Below are positions 1 to 7,229 of a DNA stretch of 58,796 bases, piece by piece. Below the pieces are notes generated by a model, which had not been told where the DNA came from, did not search any database, and was given only the letters and a program-made list of their open reading frames with translations. Source of the stretch: an uncultured Clostridia bacterium (GTDB lineage Bacteria; Bacillota; Clostridia; Christensenellales; UBA1242); the NCBI GenBank assembly GCA_944345705.1, contig CALVML010000007.1, positions 1 through 58,796 on the forward strand, read 5' to 3'. The stretch's first letter is position 1. Each line of letters begins with the position of its first letter. Both the position numbers and the translations under genes were made by a program.

Positions 1-1
1 T

Positions 2-421
2 ATGAAAAAGTTTTTAGGTAATCTCTCAAATTTCAGAGTATGGCTTTTAAAAGGTTTAAATGAGTTAAAAGATTACGACTGCCTTTGCCTTAATCTCTAT
101 GACGATGAAGATGAAGAAGATTATTCATGTGAACTTGTGGGCACAAGCAAATTCTGTCAAGATGGAGATGATTGGAACTTTGACGAAGAAAAGGTATACA
201 GTCGCAAAAATCCATTTGTACTTTGTGAAAAAAGTGATATAGATGATGATACAAAACTCTTGCTTTTGTTTAAAAGGCTTCTTGAAAATACTATAACTGA
301 TAAAAAAGTGGCAAAGATGGTCAAAGATAAGTCACTTGCCTATGGCTTTGTGAATGGAAGAATGCACTTTGCCATATCTAATAATGATCACGACTGCTAT
401 AATGGCTGTATGGATAGATAG
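2..421 (+). CDS. Small acidic cysteine-containing protein, function unknown (possibly 5' truncated)
   Basis: I do not recognise this 139-residue protein. The first ATG is the second base of the window, so its ribosome site cannot be seen and the true start may lie upstream. It has an acidic stretch around residues 34-40 and seven cysteines (27, 29, 43, 52, 75, 132, 136), but no clear zinc-binding spacing. There is no signal peptide or membrane segment, so it is probably cytoplasmic. A hairpin terminator begins 20 bases after the stop, so it ends a transcription unit. Confidence 0.6.
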   Translation: MKKFLGNLSNFRVWLLKGLNELKDYDCLCLNLYDDEDEEDYSCELVGTSKFCQDGDDWNFDEEKVYSRKNPFVLCEKSDIDDDTKLLLLFKRLLENTITDKKVAKMVKDKSLAYGFVNGRMHFAISNNDHDCYNGCMDR

Positions 422-440
422 AAATTTAATTTAAGTAAAA

Positions 441-493
441 AGTCAATCGCCGTTTTTGTCCTCACTAAAACAAAAGTATTGACTATTTTTATT
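441..493 (+). terminator. Rho-independent terminator
   Basis: Outer stem AGTCAAT (441-447) pairs with ATTGACT (478-484), with an inner TTTTTGT/ACAAAAG pairing, followed by ATTTTTATTTT. It closes the first gene. Its 3' arm also supplies a TTGACT that could be read as a -35 box for the next gene. Confidence 0.65.
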
Positions 494-515
494 TTCATGT
501 ATTAATTAAGATAAA

Positions 516-1217
516 TTGTTAAATAATAAAGATATGAAATTTTTATCTTTATTTCTTTTAACGCTTATGGCTTTTAATCCGCTAAAATTTTGTCTTGATA
601 GTGATAGTGGTTTTTTAGTGGAAGATGATAAGATCCTAGCTGTCAAAATAAAAAGTGACGGAGAAAATTATAAGCAAAATATCACTATTGAAATAGAAAA
701 TGGCGATGAAACTATTATATTAAAGCCTATTGCAAATAGTGGATACAATCCAAATGTTTTTATAGCAAACTTTCTAGACAATGGGTTTGAGCAGTTACTT
801 TACAGCGTTGAAAGTGGCGGTAGCGGTGGTTATAGTTTTTATGAACTCTATAGTTTAAATGATGGTACACAACTACTTTTCAATTCTCAAGATTTCAATC
901 CAACAATCACAGCAAAAGAATATAACGAAAATATCATTGAACTAAACTATCAAGGACAAAAATTATATTTAGATTCATCAATGTCAAAGTGCGATCAGGT
1001 TACATCAGATTGTAGCATCGAAGTTGTTTCTGTAAATACTATTTTACCTTTCTACAATATTGCACTAGAAAGATACTATCTGCAAGTTTTACAACCTGTC
1101 TATCAAGGCTATCGTGCAAACAATCTAGGTTATGTAAGCACCATCTTACAGATAAATGAAGATGGTTATGACACGATTAATATTGGAATTTTAAAAAATT
1201 TTGAGTATAAAAGATAA
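516..1217 (+). CDS. Secreted protein of unknown function
   Basis: A 233-residue protein with a hydrophobic N-terminus (about residues 9-22) that looks like a signal peptide without a lipobox cysteine, so it is probably exported. The rest is beta-rich. A Gly/Ser-rich stretch near residues 105-117, set between IANFLDNG and a YELYSLNDG motif, resembles FG-GAP/VCBS-like propeller blades, but this is only an impression. The start is uncertain: TTG at 516 or ATG at 534 (residue 7). Neither has a ribosome site; a TAATTA ends 7 nt before the TTG, which would suit a leaderless message. No partner gene is obvious. Confidence 0.6.
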   Translation: MLNNKDMKFLSLFLLTLMAFNPLKFCLDSDSGFLVEDDKILAVKIKSDGENYKQNITIEIENGDETIILKPIANSGYNPNVFIANFLDNGFEQLLYSVESGGSGGYSFYELYSLNDGTQLLFNSQDFNPTITAKEYNENIIELNYQGQKLYLDSSMSKCDQVTSDCSIEVVSVNTILPFYNIALERYYLQVLQPVYQGYRANNLGYVSTILQINEDGYDTINIGILKNFEYKR

Positions 1218-1280
1218 ATTTTATGTATTTTATTAGTAATTTTTAAACTTTTTTGTTAAAATTTTAGAAAAGGGGCTAAA

Positions 1281-1850
1281 ATGATAACTATAAAAAACAA
1301 AAAAGATTCAATTATAAAAATGAAGGAATTAAAACTAAATTATTTCCCACTTGATTATTTTGAAACAGACGATTTGGAAGGTATAAGATTGTTTTTTGAA
1401 AAATATCCAGCAAAAGAGTATGTTTTGCGAACGATAAATAAAGCCAAGGGACAGTTCTTCTATGTTTATAGCTATCAGGAGGCTGTAGAGAAATTGAATA
1501 ATTTTGATCATGAAGTGACCATCAGCGTTTCCTATAATCCATATAAAGAGAATATAGTGCTAGTAGGGGATATCAAGGTACATAAAGGATATGACGGAGA
1601 AAGTGTTGATCTTACTGCAAGGACAGACACGGAAGCAACTCATAGAAATATATATGAAAATCCACAATATAACCTTCATGCATCTTTAGATGACGACAAG
1701 GTATGGCGTATACCGGGTTTTTCTAAAATCATGCGATATATCATAGATCATGAACTCTATGATGTGATTGTTGAGTTTGCCGTTTATGACTGCAAGCTTG
1801 GAATTAATAATGAAAATGTGGTTGTGACAGAACTGAGAACAGGCTATTAA
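1281..1850 (+). CDS. Conserved-looking hypothetical protein, 189 residues
   Basis: A soluble alpha/beta protein with no signal peptide or membrane segment. The start is supported by AAAAGGGG eight bases upstream of ATG. Residues about 40-125 alternate strands and charged turns, including a YVLRTINKAKGQ segment, a long FDHEVTISVSYNPYKE strand pair and a THR motif after residue 110. I cannot assign a family. It is followed by a small hairpin without a T-run and then by the large palindromic element. Confidence 0.6.
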   Translation: MITIKNKKDSIIKMKELKLNYFPLDYFETDDLEGIRLFFEKYPAKEYVLRTINKAKGQFFYVYSYQEAVEKLNNFDHEVTISVSYNPYKENIVLVGDIKVHKGYDGESVDLTARTDTEATHRNIYENPQYNLHASLDDDKVWRIPGFSKIMRYIIDHELYDVIVEFAVYDCKLGINNENVVVTELRTGY

Positions 1851-1937
1851 AATCTAATTTCTATTAGATAATCAAAATTGTTTTACTGAAAGTTTAAATA
1901 TAAGAAAAAAGTTAGTCGATTAGTAATCGACCCAGTG

Positions 1938-2103
1938 TGTCGACAAAATAACAGACTGTAGACAAACAAGCGAGGCAAGGCTCGAAAAATGCTCAAAGCC
2001 AGGAGTTTAGTACCTCTAAATGACTGGTTTTGGGCGTTTTTCAGTAAACGAGGCAAGAAAAATTATAAATAATTTTTCGGTCGCGCCGTTTGTCTACAGT
2101 CTG
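1938..2103 (+). repeat. Palindromic intergenic element, copy 1
   Basis: This noncoding stretch lies between two same-strand genes. From 1952 to 2103 it is bounded by a perfect 16-bp terminal inverted repeat, CAGACTGTAGACAAAC and its complement. Inside are a central hairpin (GCTCAAAGCCAG with CTGGTTTTGGGC, using two G-U pairs) and an AT-rich hairpin (AAAAATTAT/ATAATTTTT). A second copy in the opposite orientation lies at 31891-32055. The two also share a TGTCGAC-containing flank, which places the left edge near 1938. The 17-base sequence AGTCGATTAGTAATCGA occurs on both sides (1914-1930 and 2104-2120). A 63-residue reading frame across it is not believable as a gene. Confidence 0.85.
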
Positions 2104-2241
2104 AGTCGATTAGTAATCGACTATATTTTATCTAAAATTTTACATTTCTTTAACATTTATAAGAAAAAATTGGTTTTATTTCTAAATTTAATTTGTTATA
2201 ATAATTTGTAAAGTAAGATTTACTATCCTAAAGGTGAACGC

Positions 2242-2871
2242 TTGAAATTTGAAGATATTGTTTCGACTTTAAAAGATAAATCAAAAAGAACGGTTATTAT
2301 AACATTCCTTACAATGTTATATAATTTTTTTTGGTCTATTGCAAAGATACTTCTCGGTGCACTGAGTGGCGGTTATTTCTTTTGTGCCAGTGGTGTCGTT
2401 ACATTACTAATTGGATCTATAAAATATATATTCTATAGAAATCATGATCATGACAGCATGAATGTCAAAACGCAAAAGAGTATCAAAATATGTATTTTGC
2501 TTATCGCAATTGGCTTGTTATATGCTGGATATATGTCAACTCTCTTTGTTTATCCGCAACTTGAACAATATGATGTGATTGTTGCTATTGCAATTGCTAC
2601 TTTTTCTTTTATAGAACTTGCCATTTCAATCAGGAATGCTTTGATTGATAGGAAAAAAGGGGACACGCTTTTGTCAGCACTACGCAATTGTAACCTAGCA
2701 TCTGCAATTTTTGCGATTGTGCTTACACAGGTTGCCCTTATGACTTCACAAGGGGAAGATGCGTCTATAGGAAGTGCCATATCTGGAATAATTGCAGGAG
2801 TAATAGTCGTTATAATAGCAGTCATCTATTTAATAAAACTCAAAAGAAGACAAAAAGATATGATTGCTTAA
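2242..2871 (+). CDS. Multi-spanning membrane protein, function unknown
   Basis: A 209-residue integral membrane protein with about six hydrophobic segments (roughly residues 18-38, 42-62, 78-98, 106-128, 145-165 and 176-197) and a Lys/Arg-rich C-terminus (KLKRRQKD). The start is TTG, supported by AAAGGTG five bases upstream. It resembles small transporter-like or SdpI-like membrane proteins only in topology, so I do not name a family. It stands alone between the palindromic element and the oppositely oriented ankyrin gene. Confidence 0.7.
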   Translation: MKFEDIVSTLKDKSKRTVIITFLTMLYNFFWSIAKILLGALSGGYFFCASGVVTLLIGSIKYIFYRNHDHDSMNVKTQKSIKICILLIAIGLLYAGYMSTLFVYPQLEQYDVIVAIAIATFSFIELAISIRNALIDRKKGDTLLSALRNCNLASAIFAIVLTQVALMTSQGEDASIGSAISGIIAGVIVVIIAVIYLIKLKRRQKDMIA

Positions 2872-2987
2872 GAAAAACAACTTTAATTCAAAAAAACAAC
2901 ACAAAAATTTAAGTTCAAAATATAAACTTATACTAATTTGCAAAATCTTTGCAAATTTATCTTTGTTGTTTAAAAATAAAAATAAAA

Positions 2988-3011
2988 AAGGCCATAATAT
3001 TATATGACCTT
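2988..3011 (-). terminator. Terminator of the ankyrin gene
   Basis: Stem AAGGcCATA/TATGaCCTT around an ATATTA loop. On the minus strand it is followed by a T-rich run (TTTTTATTTTT). It sits between two convergent genes. Confidence 0.6.
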
Positions 3012-3043
3012 CAAAGTGTAGACGATTGATGTGATTTTGTTAA

Positions 3044-3841
3044 TTATTGTCTTGCACCATTTTCTTTGTGATTTTCAAAATATTGCTCAAGCATATCTAA
3101 AATTTCTGTTTGATTATTTTCCTTGGCAATGTCTACAGCGGTTTTACCATCAAAATTTTTCCATTCAACAGCCTCAACTGGAAGTTTTTCTAGTAAATAT
3201 TCAACTACATGTTTATTGCCAAGTTTAGTTGCGTGCATAAGTGGTGACCAGCCATTATTATCAACGGCGTAAATATCTCCCATAGGCAAAAAGATTTCAA
3301 TAATTTTTTCATTATTTGTTTTAATTGCAACAATCAAAGCAGGTTGGTCTTGATCATCGCGTCCCGAGAAAGTAGAGCCAAGATCTAAAGCCATTCTCAT
3401 TTTTTGAGGATCAAAATCTATCTTGATTGCCTTATACATAAGTTTATTTGCTTCACTTATATTTTTAATGATTTCTTGAATTTCTTGAGGGGGTAAATCT
3501 ATAGAAGATGCTTGATAAAAAGTATGTGGAGCAAGTGACGGTAAAGTATATTGATTTTCTGCTTCAGCAGGATAGATGGCCTCTAAATATTCATTTACTT
3601 GATACATATCCATTCCAGCCTCAAGCATTTTTTGGCTCCAGCCAGTTTGTGGAATTTCAGCGCCATTTTCTCGCAGTAGACTAATAATAGATAGACGATT
3701 ATAACACATTGCATAGTTCATAGGTACAAACCCAAAGCGATCTGCAGTATTAATTCCACCTTTTTTCAAAGCTTCTTGAGCTTTTTGATAATCGTTAGAT
3801 ACAATAGCTTGAATAAGCTCTTCATTTGCTTTATTTTCCAT
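3044..3841 (-). CDS. Ankyrin-repeat protein
   Basis: A 265-residue soluble protein with two ankyrin-like repeats near the N-terminus (about residues 5-65, with NYAMCYNRLSIISLLRENGA) and three near the C-terminus (about 165-255, with WSPLMHATKLGNKHVVEYLLEK and KTAVDIAKENNQTEILDMLEQ). These are separated by an unrelated linker of about 90 residues. Ankyrin repeats bind proteins; the partner is unknown. There is no signal peptide. AAGGAG precedes the ATG. A consensus promoter lies divergently to that of the next gene. Confidence 0.85.
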   Translation of the reverse strand: MENKANEELIQAIVSNDYQKAQEALKKGGINTADRFGFVPMNYAMCYNRLSIISLLRENGAEIPQTGWSQKMLEAGMDMYQVNEYLEAIYPAEAENQYTLPSLAPHTFYQASSIDLPPQEIQEIIKNISEANKLMYKAIKIDFDPQKMRMALDLGSTFSGRDDQDQPALIVAIKTNNEKIIEIFLPMGDIYAVDNNGWSPLMHATKLGNKHVVEYLLEKLPVEAVEWKNFDGKTAVDIAKENNQTEILDMLEQYFENHKENGARQ

Positions 3842-3862
3842 AAAACAATCTCCTTTTTAATT

Positions 3863-3891
3863 ATTATATATTATTTTTCTCACCCTGTCAA
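3863..3891 (-). promoter_or_regulatory. Consensus promoter for the ankyrin gene
   Basis: On the minus strand, TTGACA (3886-3891), a 17-bp spacer and TATAAT (3863-3868) precede the AAGGAG and start codon. It is back-to-back with the promoter at 3923-3951; TGTCAAGA and TCTTGACA form an inverted repeat across the pair. Confidence 0.8.
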
Positions 3892-3922
3892 GATCTGCAA
3901 GAATTTTTTATAATGTCCTGTC

Positions 3923-3951
3923 TTGACAATTAATATAAATGCCTATATAAT
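3923..3951 (+). promoter_or_regulatory. Consensus promoter ending 6 nt before a start codon
   Basis: TTGACA (3923-3928), 17-bp spacer, TATAAT (3946-3951), then ATAGAT and the ATG at 3958. Transcription should begin at or next to the start codon, which predicts a leaderless mRNA. Confidence 0.8.
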
Positions 3952-3957
3952 ATAGAT

Positions 3958-4839
3958 ATGAATAAGACAGTAGAAGAATTTTTAGAAAAGAATAATATTG
4001 ATTATCCTGCTTTACAGCAGGAGGGACGTTTGAAAGTAAAGTCGGCAAGCGATGTTAATTATATTATAGCACGAAATAGAATTTTTAAAAATAGTTATAA
4101 GAAAACAAGAATATCTATTGCAGATATTTTGGGATATGAATATAAGTCTCAAGGACTTACAGGGCAAGATTTCATATACAACATGTCCAATTTCTTTGAT
4201 ATTGAAGGTTCAGGGTATCAAGCCCGTTCAATTTCTATGCTTGAATATTCTACTGATGAGATTGTAGATAAACTAAAGCCAAGTTTTAGCCGAGAACCTA
4301 TGAAAATCATTGAGGCGGATAAAGGTGGTAAATATGTTATAGGGGATAACGGACTGCATAGATATCATGTACTTAAAGCACATTTTTTGAAAGAGATGTT
4401 TGCCTTAAGTTTAGATGACAAAGAGGGATATAACGCACTTAAAGAAAAGTACACATTTGATGTATCGTTAAGCGAACTTGATTTTACTAAGACATATTCA
4501 TCTTATATACTGAAGAAAATCGCAAATTTCAAAGGAGAAAGTATTCCTTACTTCTCGGCAGAGCTTGATCAAGATTATAATTATACTGGCAAACTGAAAA
4601 TAACCACATCCGAACCTGAAAATGAGTTAGTCTTGAATGATGAACAATTAATAAAATTCGTACAGGATAGATTTAATGAATATATAAATGATAAATCAAT
4701 TTCTTCACATAAAAAGCAAGACGATTTATCTTTAATAATGGCAAACTATGAAATGTTTGACAGCTTTAGGGAATATTGCGATAAAAACTTACCAGAACTT
4801 GTGAGATTAAAAGATAAGGAGGATGTATGCAGATCGTAA
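3958..4839 (+). CDS. ParB/sulfiredoxin-fold-like protein
   Basis: A 293-residue soluble protein. Around residues 112-150 the pattern PMKIIEADKGGKYVIGDNGLHRYHV resembles the ParB/Srx-type domain core, in which a strand-turn-strand leads into a G-x-H-R motif. The rest is charged and helical and is not recognised. There is no ribosome site: the ATG lies 6 nt after a perfect -10 box, so translation is probably leaderless. The gene overlaps the next (GNAT-like) one by 13 bases, so the two are co-transcribed and probably translationally coupled. The ParB-like call is a motif reading and needs a profile search. Confidence 0.6.
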   Translation: MNKTVEEFLEKNNIDYPALQQEGRLKVKSASDVNYIIARNRIFKNSYKKTRISIADILGYEYKSQGLTGQDFIYNMSNFFDIEGSGYQARSISMLEYSTDEIVDKLKPSFSREPMKIIEADKGGKYVIGDNGLHRYHVLKAHFLKEMFALSLDDKEGYNALKEKYTFDVSLSELDFTKTYSSYILKKIANFKGESIPYFSAELDQDYNYTGKLKITTSEPENELVLNDEQLIKFVQDRFNEYINDKSISSHKKQDDLSLIMANYEMFDSFREYCDKNLPELVRLKDKEDVCRS

Positions 4840-5153
4840 AATGCAAGGAAAGCGACAAGGAAAATTCTATAAAATATCTCTTAACACAAGATAATAAAGA
4901 GATAGGGCATGGATATATCTTTGCACGCGAAATTAATCCTATTGAGATCTATATAATAGAAGAAATGCGATCTAATGGCTACGGAAAATTGTTGTTTACA
5001 AAATTATTGCAGATTGCTTATGATAGCGGAAGGGTAAATCTAGTATTCGATATAGAATTACAAAATTATAGAATGAACAACATCCTATCCTCACTTGGTG
5101 CACAACATATCGGTACAAATGACGAAAAAAATAGGTGGGTTATACCTGTATAA
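4827..5153 (+). CDS. GNAT-family N-acetyltransferase-like protein
   Basis: A 108-residue protein. Its centre carries the GNAT acetyl-CoA-binding pattern: strand IYIIEEMR, then RSNGYGKLLFTKLLQIA matching the R-x-x-G-x-G loop and following helix, then a strand (LVFDIE) and NYRMNNILSSLGA resembling the conserved N-x-x-A-x-x-x-Y/LG region. It is shorter than typical GNATs (about 150 residues), so the N-terminal strands are reduced. AAGGAGG lies five bases before the start, inside the upstream gene. The acceptor substrate is unknown. Confidence 0.75.
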   Translation: MQIVKCKESDKENSIKYLLTQDNKEIGHGYIFAREINPIEIYIIEEMRSNGYGKLLFTKLLQIAYDSGRVNLVFDIELQNYRMNNILSSLGAQHIGTNDEKNRWVIPV

Positions 5154-5196
5154 ACTCTACTCAATTTTCATTATATTAATATAATGGTTTGCATTT

Positions 5197-5228
5197 AACA
5201 CTTTGATATTGCTTCAAGGTGTTTTTTA
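5197..5228 (+). terminator. Rho-independent terminator
   Basis: AACAC-T-TTGA pairs with TCAA-G-GTGTT, followed by TTTTTT. It closes the ParB-like/GNAT operon. Confidence 0.65.
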
Positions 5229-5335
5229 TAAATTTTTCAGTAAACACACTACAACAGTCAATAAATGTTTTGGCAATATTAGATATATAAAAATTAATGT
5301 TATATATATTTCTTTATAGTAATTTAAAAAAATAT

Positions 5336-5364
5336 TTGACAATGAAAATTTTATATGATAATAT
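5336..5364 (+). promoter_or_regulatory. Probable promoter of tRNA-Ser
   Basis: TTGACA (5336-5341), 17-bp spacer, TAATAT (5359-5364), 18 bases before the tRNA 5' end. Confidence 0.55.
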
Positions 5365-5382
5365 AAGGGAGTACTTTGACAA

Positions 5383-5473
5383 GGGGAGATACTCAAGTGG
5401 TCGAAGAGGCGGCCCTGCTAAGGCTGTAGGTCGGGCAACCGGCGCGAGGGTTCAAATCCCTCTCTTCCCGCCA
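5383..5473 (+). tRNA. tRNA-Ser (anticodon GCT)
   Basis: Full cloverleaf: acceptor GGGGAGA pairs with TCTTCCC (one G-U), the anticodon loop holds GCT, a long variable arm is present as expected for serine, and the T-arm is GAGGG-TTCAAAT-CCCTC. Discriminator G is followed by an encoded CCA. It reads AGC/AGU codons. Confidence 0.97.
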
Positions 5474-5524
5474 GACAATTGTCGTTTGTCTTACAATATG
5501 AAAAATAATCAAGTTTATAAAAAG

Positions 5525-5556
5525 GACTAAATTGAATGATCAATTTAGTCTTTTAA
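5525..5556 (+). terminator. Terminator of tRNA-Ser
   Basis: Perfect 11-bp stem GACTAAATTGA/TCAATTTAGTC with an ATGA loop, followed by TTTT. Confidence 0.85.
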
Positions 5557-5614
5557 ATTATTCTACTATTTTCAAAGTAGTCTAGCCTTAACCACGTTTT
5601 CCCTTACCATATAA

Positions 5615-6091
5615 TTATATGTTTCTTTCGTCAATGTCATAGTTCCTATTATTATGTTCAAATCCGTTTAAATTTTGATAAAGATAAGAAGGATAACTCT
5701 CGCCAGTTGCTTCAACTTCCATATTTCTTCTTCTATCTGTTTCAGCTATAAATTTCATAAGCCTGTTAATGAAATCCTCATTGATCATGTCACGAGATAA
5801 AGACGAAGTATCTTTTAAATGAAGCATATCACAAATTACAAAAGCGGTGTCAAGGCATGTATAAATTCTATGAAACTTCGTCATTCGCTTTTCAAATTTA
5901 GAGCTATTTCTTCGCCATCCATGATAATACTTCTGATATAATTTGTTATATATCTCGTAATTACTTTCACAATTTTTGTATAAATCCTCAATCGTTAAAA
6001 CCTGCCCCAATTCATCTAAATATTTAAATAAATATTCCATGTCCCTTCTAAGTTTTTCTGCCAATTCTTGTTTTGTAAAACCTACTCTCAT
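5615..6091 (-). CDS. Hypothetical helical protein, 158 residues
   Basis: An unrecognised soluble, charged, mostly helical protein (for example KQELAEKLRRDMEYLFKYL near the N-terminus). There is no signal peptide, membrane segment or known motif. The start is well supported by GGAGG seven bases upstream and by a promoter-like TTTACA-17 bp-TACAAT. It stands alone on the minus strand after tRNA-Ser. Confidence 0.65.
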   Translation of the reverse strand: MRVGFTKQELAEKLRRDMEYLFKYLDELGQVLTIEDLYKNCESNYEIYNKLYQKYYHGWRRNSSKFEKRMTKFHRIYTCLDTAFVICDMLHLKDTSSLSRDMINEDFINRLMKFIAETDRRRNMEVEATGESYPSYLYQNLNGFEHNNRNYDIDERNI

Positions 6092-6131
6092 AAAACCTCC
6101 AAATTTAAAAATCGATATTCTTTACAGTATA

Positions 6132-6160
6132 ATTGTACTATCTAAAAATAAATTTGTAAA
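6132..6160 (-). promoter_or_regulatory. Probable promoter of the 158-residue gene
   Basis: Minus strand TTTACA (6155-6160), 17-bp spacer, TACAAT (6132-6137). Confidence 0.5.
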
Positions 6161-6221
6161 GTATCAATATTAGACAGGGTGCAAAGAAAAATTAGTTGCA
6201 ACAAAATTGCTTAACAAAAAA

Positions 6222-6312
6222 GGTAGCAATCGGTTAAAATGTTTAGTGACTAATCCAATATTTAAAGGAGTTGCTATCTATGTCTAATTTATCACATTTT
6301 AACAAAAAATAA
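6222..6312 (+). other. Structured leader with a 10-codon reading frame
   Basis: A strong ribosome site (AAAGGAG, 6264-6270) precedes ATG at 6280 and a 10-codon frame, MSNLSHFNKK, ending at 6312 directly in a terminator hairpin. GGTAGCAAT (from 6222) can pair with GTTGCTATC just upstream of the ATG, and GTTAAAATGT can pair with ACATTTTAAC inside the frame. The order A-B-A'-B' is that of an H-type pseudoknot enclosing the ribosome site. It could be a leader peptide or small RNA, or the broken start of a lost gene such as a transposase; I cannot decide which. Confidence 0.4.
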
Positions 6313-6346
6313 ATAATCTGAAATGCCGTATGGCTTTCGGATTATT
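6312..6346. terminator. Bidirectional terminator
   Basis: Stem AATAATC-TGAAATGCC with GGCTTTCGGATTATT and a GTAT loop. On the minus strand it is followed by ATTTATTTTTTG and so terminates the Hsp20 gene. On the plus strand it follows the 10-codon frame. Confidence 0.75.
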
Positions 6347-6385
6347 TTGTATATTAAAATCAAAATAGGCTAGTGTTTTTTTACA

Positions 6386-6850
6386 TTACCTAATCTCTAT
6401 TCTATTTGATCCTTCATCTTTCTTTTCTTGTTTTGGTAAAACAATTTTCAATATGCCACCATCAAGACTTGCCTCAATGTCTTTTTTGTCAACATCGCCA
6501 ATATAGAAAGAACGGCTAAAGTTGCCAAAACTTCGTTCTCTTCTAATGTAATTGCCTTTTTTATCTTGATCTTCTTGTTTGTGTTCTCTTTTTGCAGAGA
6601 TAGTAAGATATCCATCACGCAAATCAATGTTAACATCTTTTTTGTCAATGCCAGGCAATTCAATCTCTAAAGTATAATCTTTTTCGCTTTCTTTAACATC
6701 TGTTTTCATGATGTTGTTCATTTTGTGTATCTCGTGGCGATCAAACATTGGCATGTCGAAGAAATCATCGAAGAAAGGATCGAAAATTCCTAGTGGACGA
6801 TAATGTTCCTTGCCTTGTGGAACCATATCAAATTTGTTGTTTTTTTTCAT
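6386..6850 (-). CDS. Hsp20/alpha-crystallin small heat-shock protein
   Basis: A 154-residue holdase chaperone that should bind unfolding proteins and assemble into oligomers. The alpha-crystallin domain spans about residues 50-140 and includes LEIELPGIDKKDVNID, a charged loop, and the signature ASLDGGILKIVLPK. The C-terminal IEI is the oligomerisation IxI motif. The N-terminal arm is rich in Phe/Asp, as in many bacterial members. The start at 6850 is chosen because AGGAGG lies 8 bases upstream; a longer frame to 6916 would run through the promoter. Regulation by a repressor is likely (see promoter). Confidence 0.93.
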   Translation of the reverse strand: MKKNNKFDMVPQGKEHYRPLGIFDPFFDDFFDMPMFDRHEIHKMNNIMKTDVKESEKDYTLEIELPGIDKKDVNIDLRDGYLTISAKREHKQEDQDKKGNYIRRERSFGNFSRSFYIGDVDKKDIEASLDGGILKIVLPKQEKKDEGSNRIEIR

Positions 6851-6883
6851 ATAAACACCTCCTGCATTTTTTAATGCAAGCAT

Positions 6884-6912
6884 ATTATAGCACTGAGTGC
6901 TAGCAATGTCAA
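6884..6912 (-). promoter_or_regulatory. Hsp20 promoter with palindromic operator in the spacer
   Basis: Minus strand TTGACA (6907-6912), 17-bp spacer, TATAAT (6884-6889). The perfect palindrome TAGCACT-C-AGTGCTA (6888-6902) fills the spacer and touches the -10. Its arms match the half-sites of the HrcA/CIRCE operator (TTAGCACTC...GAGTGCTAA) without the usual 9-bp gap. Confidence 0.75.
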
Positions 6913-7053
6913 ACAAATACTGCCAATTTCTTAAATTTTTTAAAAATTTATAAAATATTTATTGCCATTATTGATATTTTTAATCAGTTAACTATGCTTT
7001 GATATTATGTAGTTGTTGTTTGTTAGGGTAGAAAGCTTTTTTATTAGTAAAAA

Positions 7054-7092
7054 CAAAAAAGGCTATATCCCTTTATTTAAAGAAAAATAGCC
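7054..7092 (-). terminator. Terminator of tRNA-Leu
   Basis: On the minus strand GGCTAT pairs with ATAGCC (with an inner CTTT/AAAG), followed by TTTTTTG. Confidence 0.7.
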
Positions 7093-7120
7093 ACTGCATA
7101 GTGATGCAAACTAAGTTTGC

Positions 7121-7202
7121 TGGTGCGGATAACAGGAGTTGAACCTGCACCCTTTCGGACTGGAACCTAAATCCAGCGCGTCTGCCATTCCGCCATATCC
7201 GC
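7121..7202 (-). tRNA. tRNA-Leu (anticodon TAG)
   Basis: Acceptor GCGGATA pairs with TATCCGC. The anticodon stem CTGGA/TCCAG encloses TTTAGGT, with anticodon TAG. T-arm is GCAGG-TTCAACT-CCTGT, followed by A and an encoded CCA. The variable region is short for a leucine tRNA but of an accepted form. Confidence 0.95.
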
Positions 7203-7229
7203 ATATTATATACATATTAAATTTAATTT

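Noticed and set aside
2020..2211. 63-codon reading frame across the palindromic element
   Set aside because: It lies in the inverted repeat, has no ribosome site and is not kept in the second copy.
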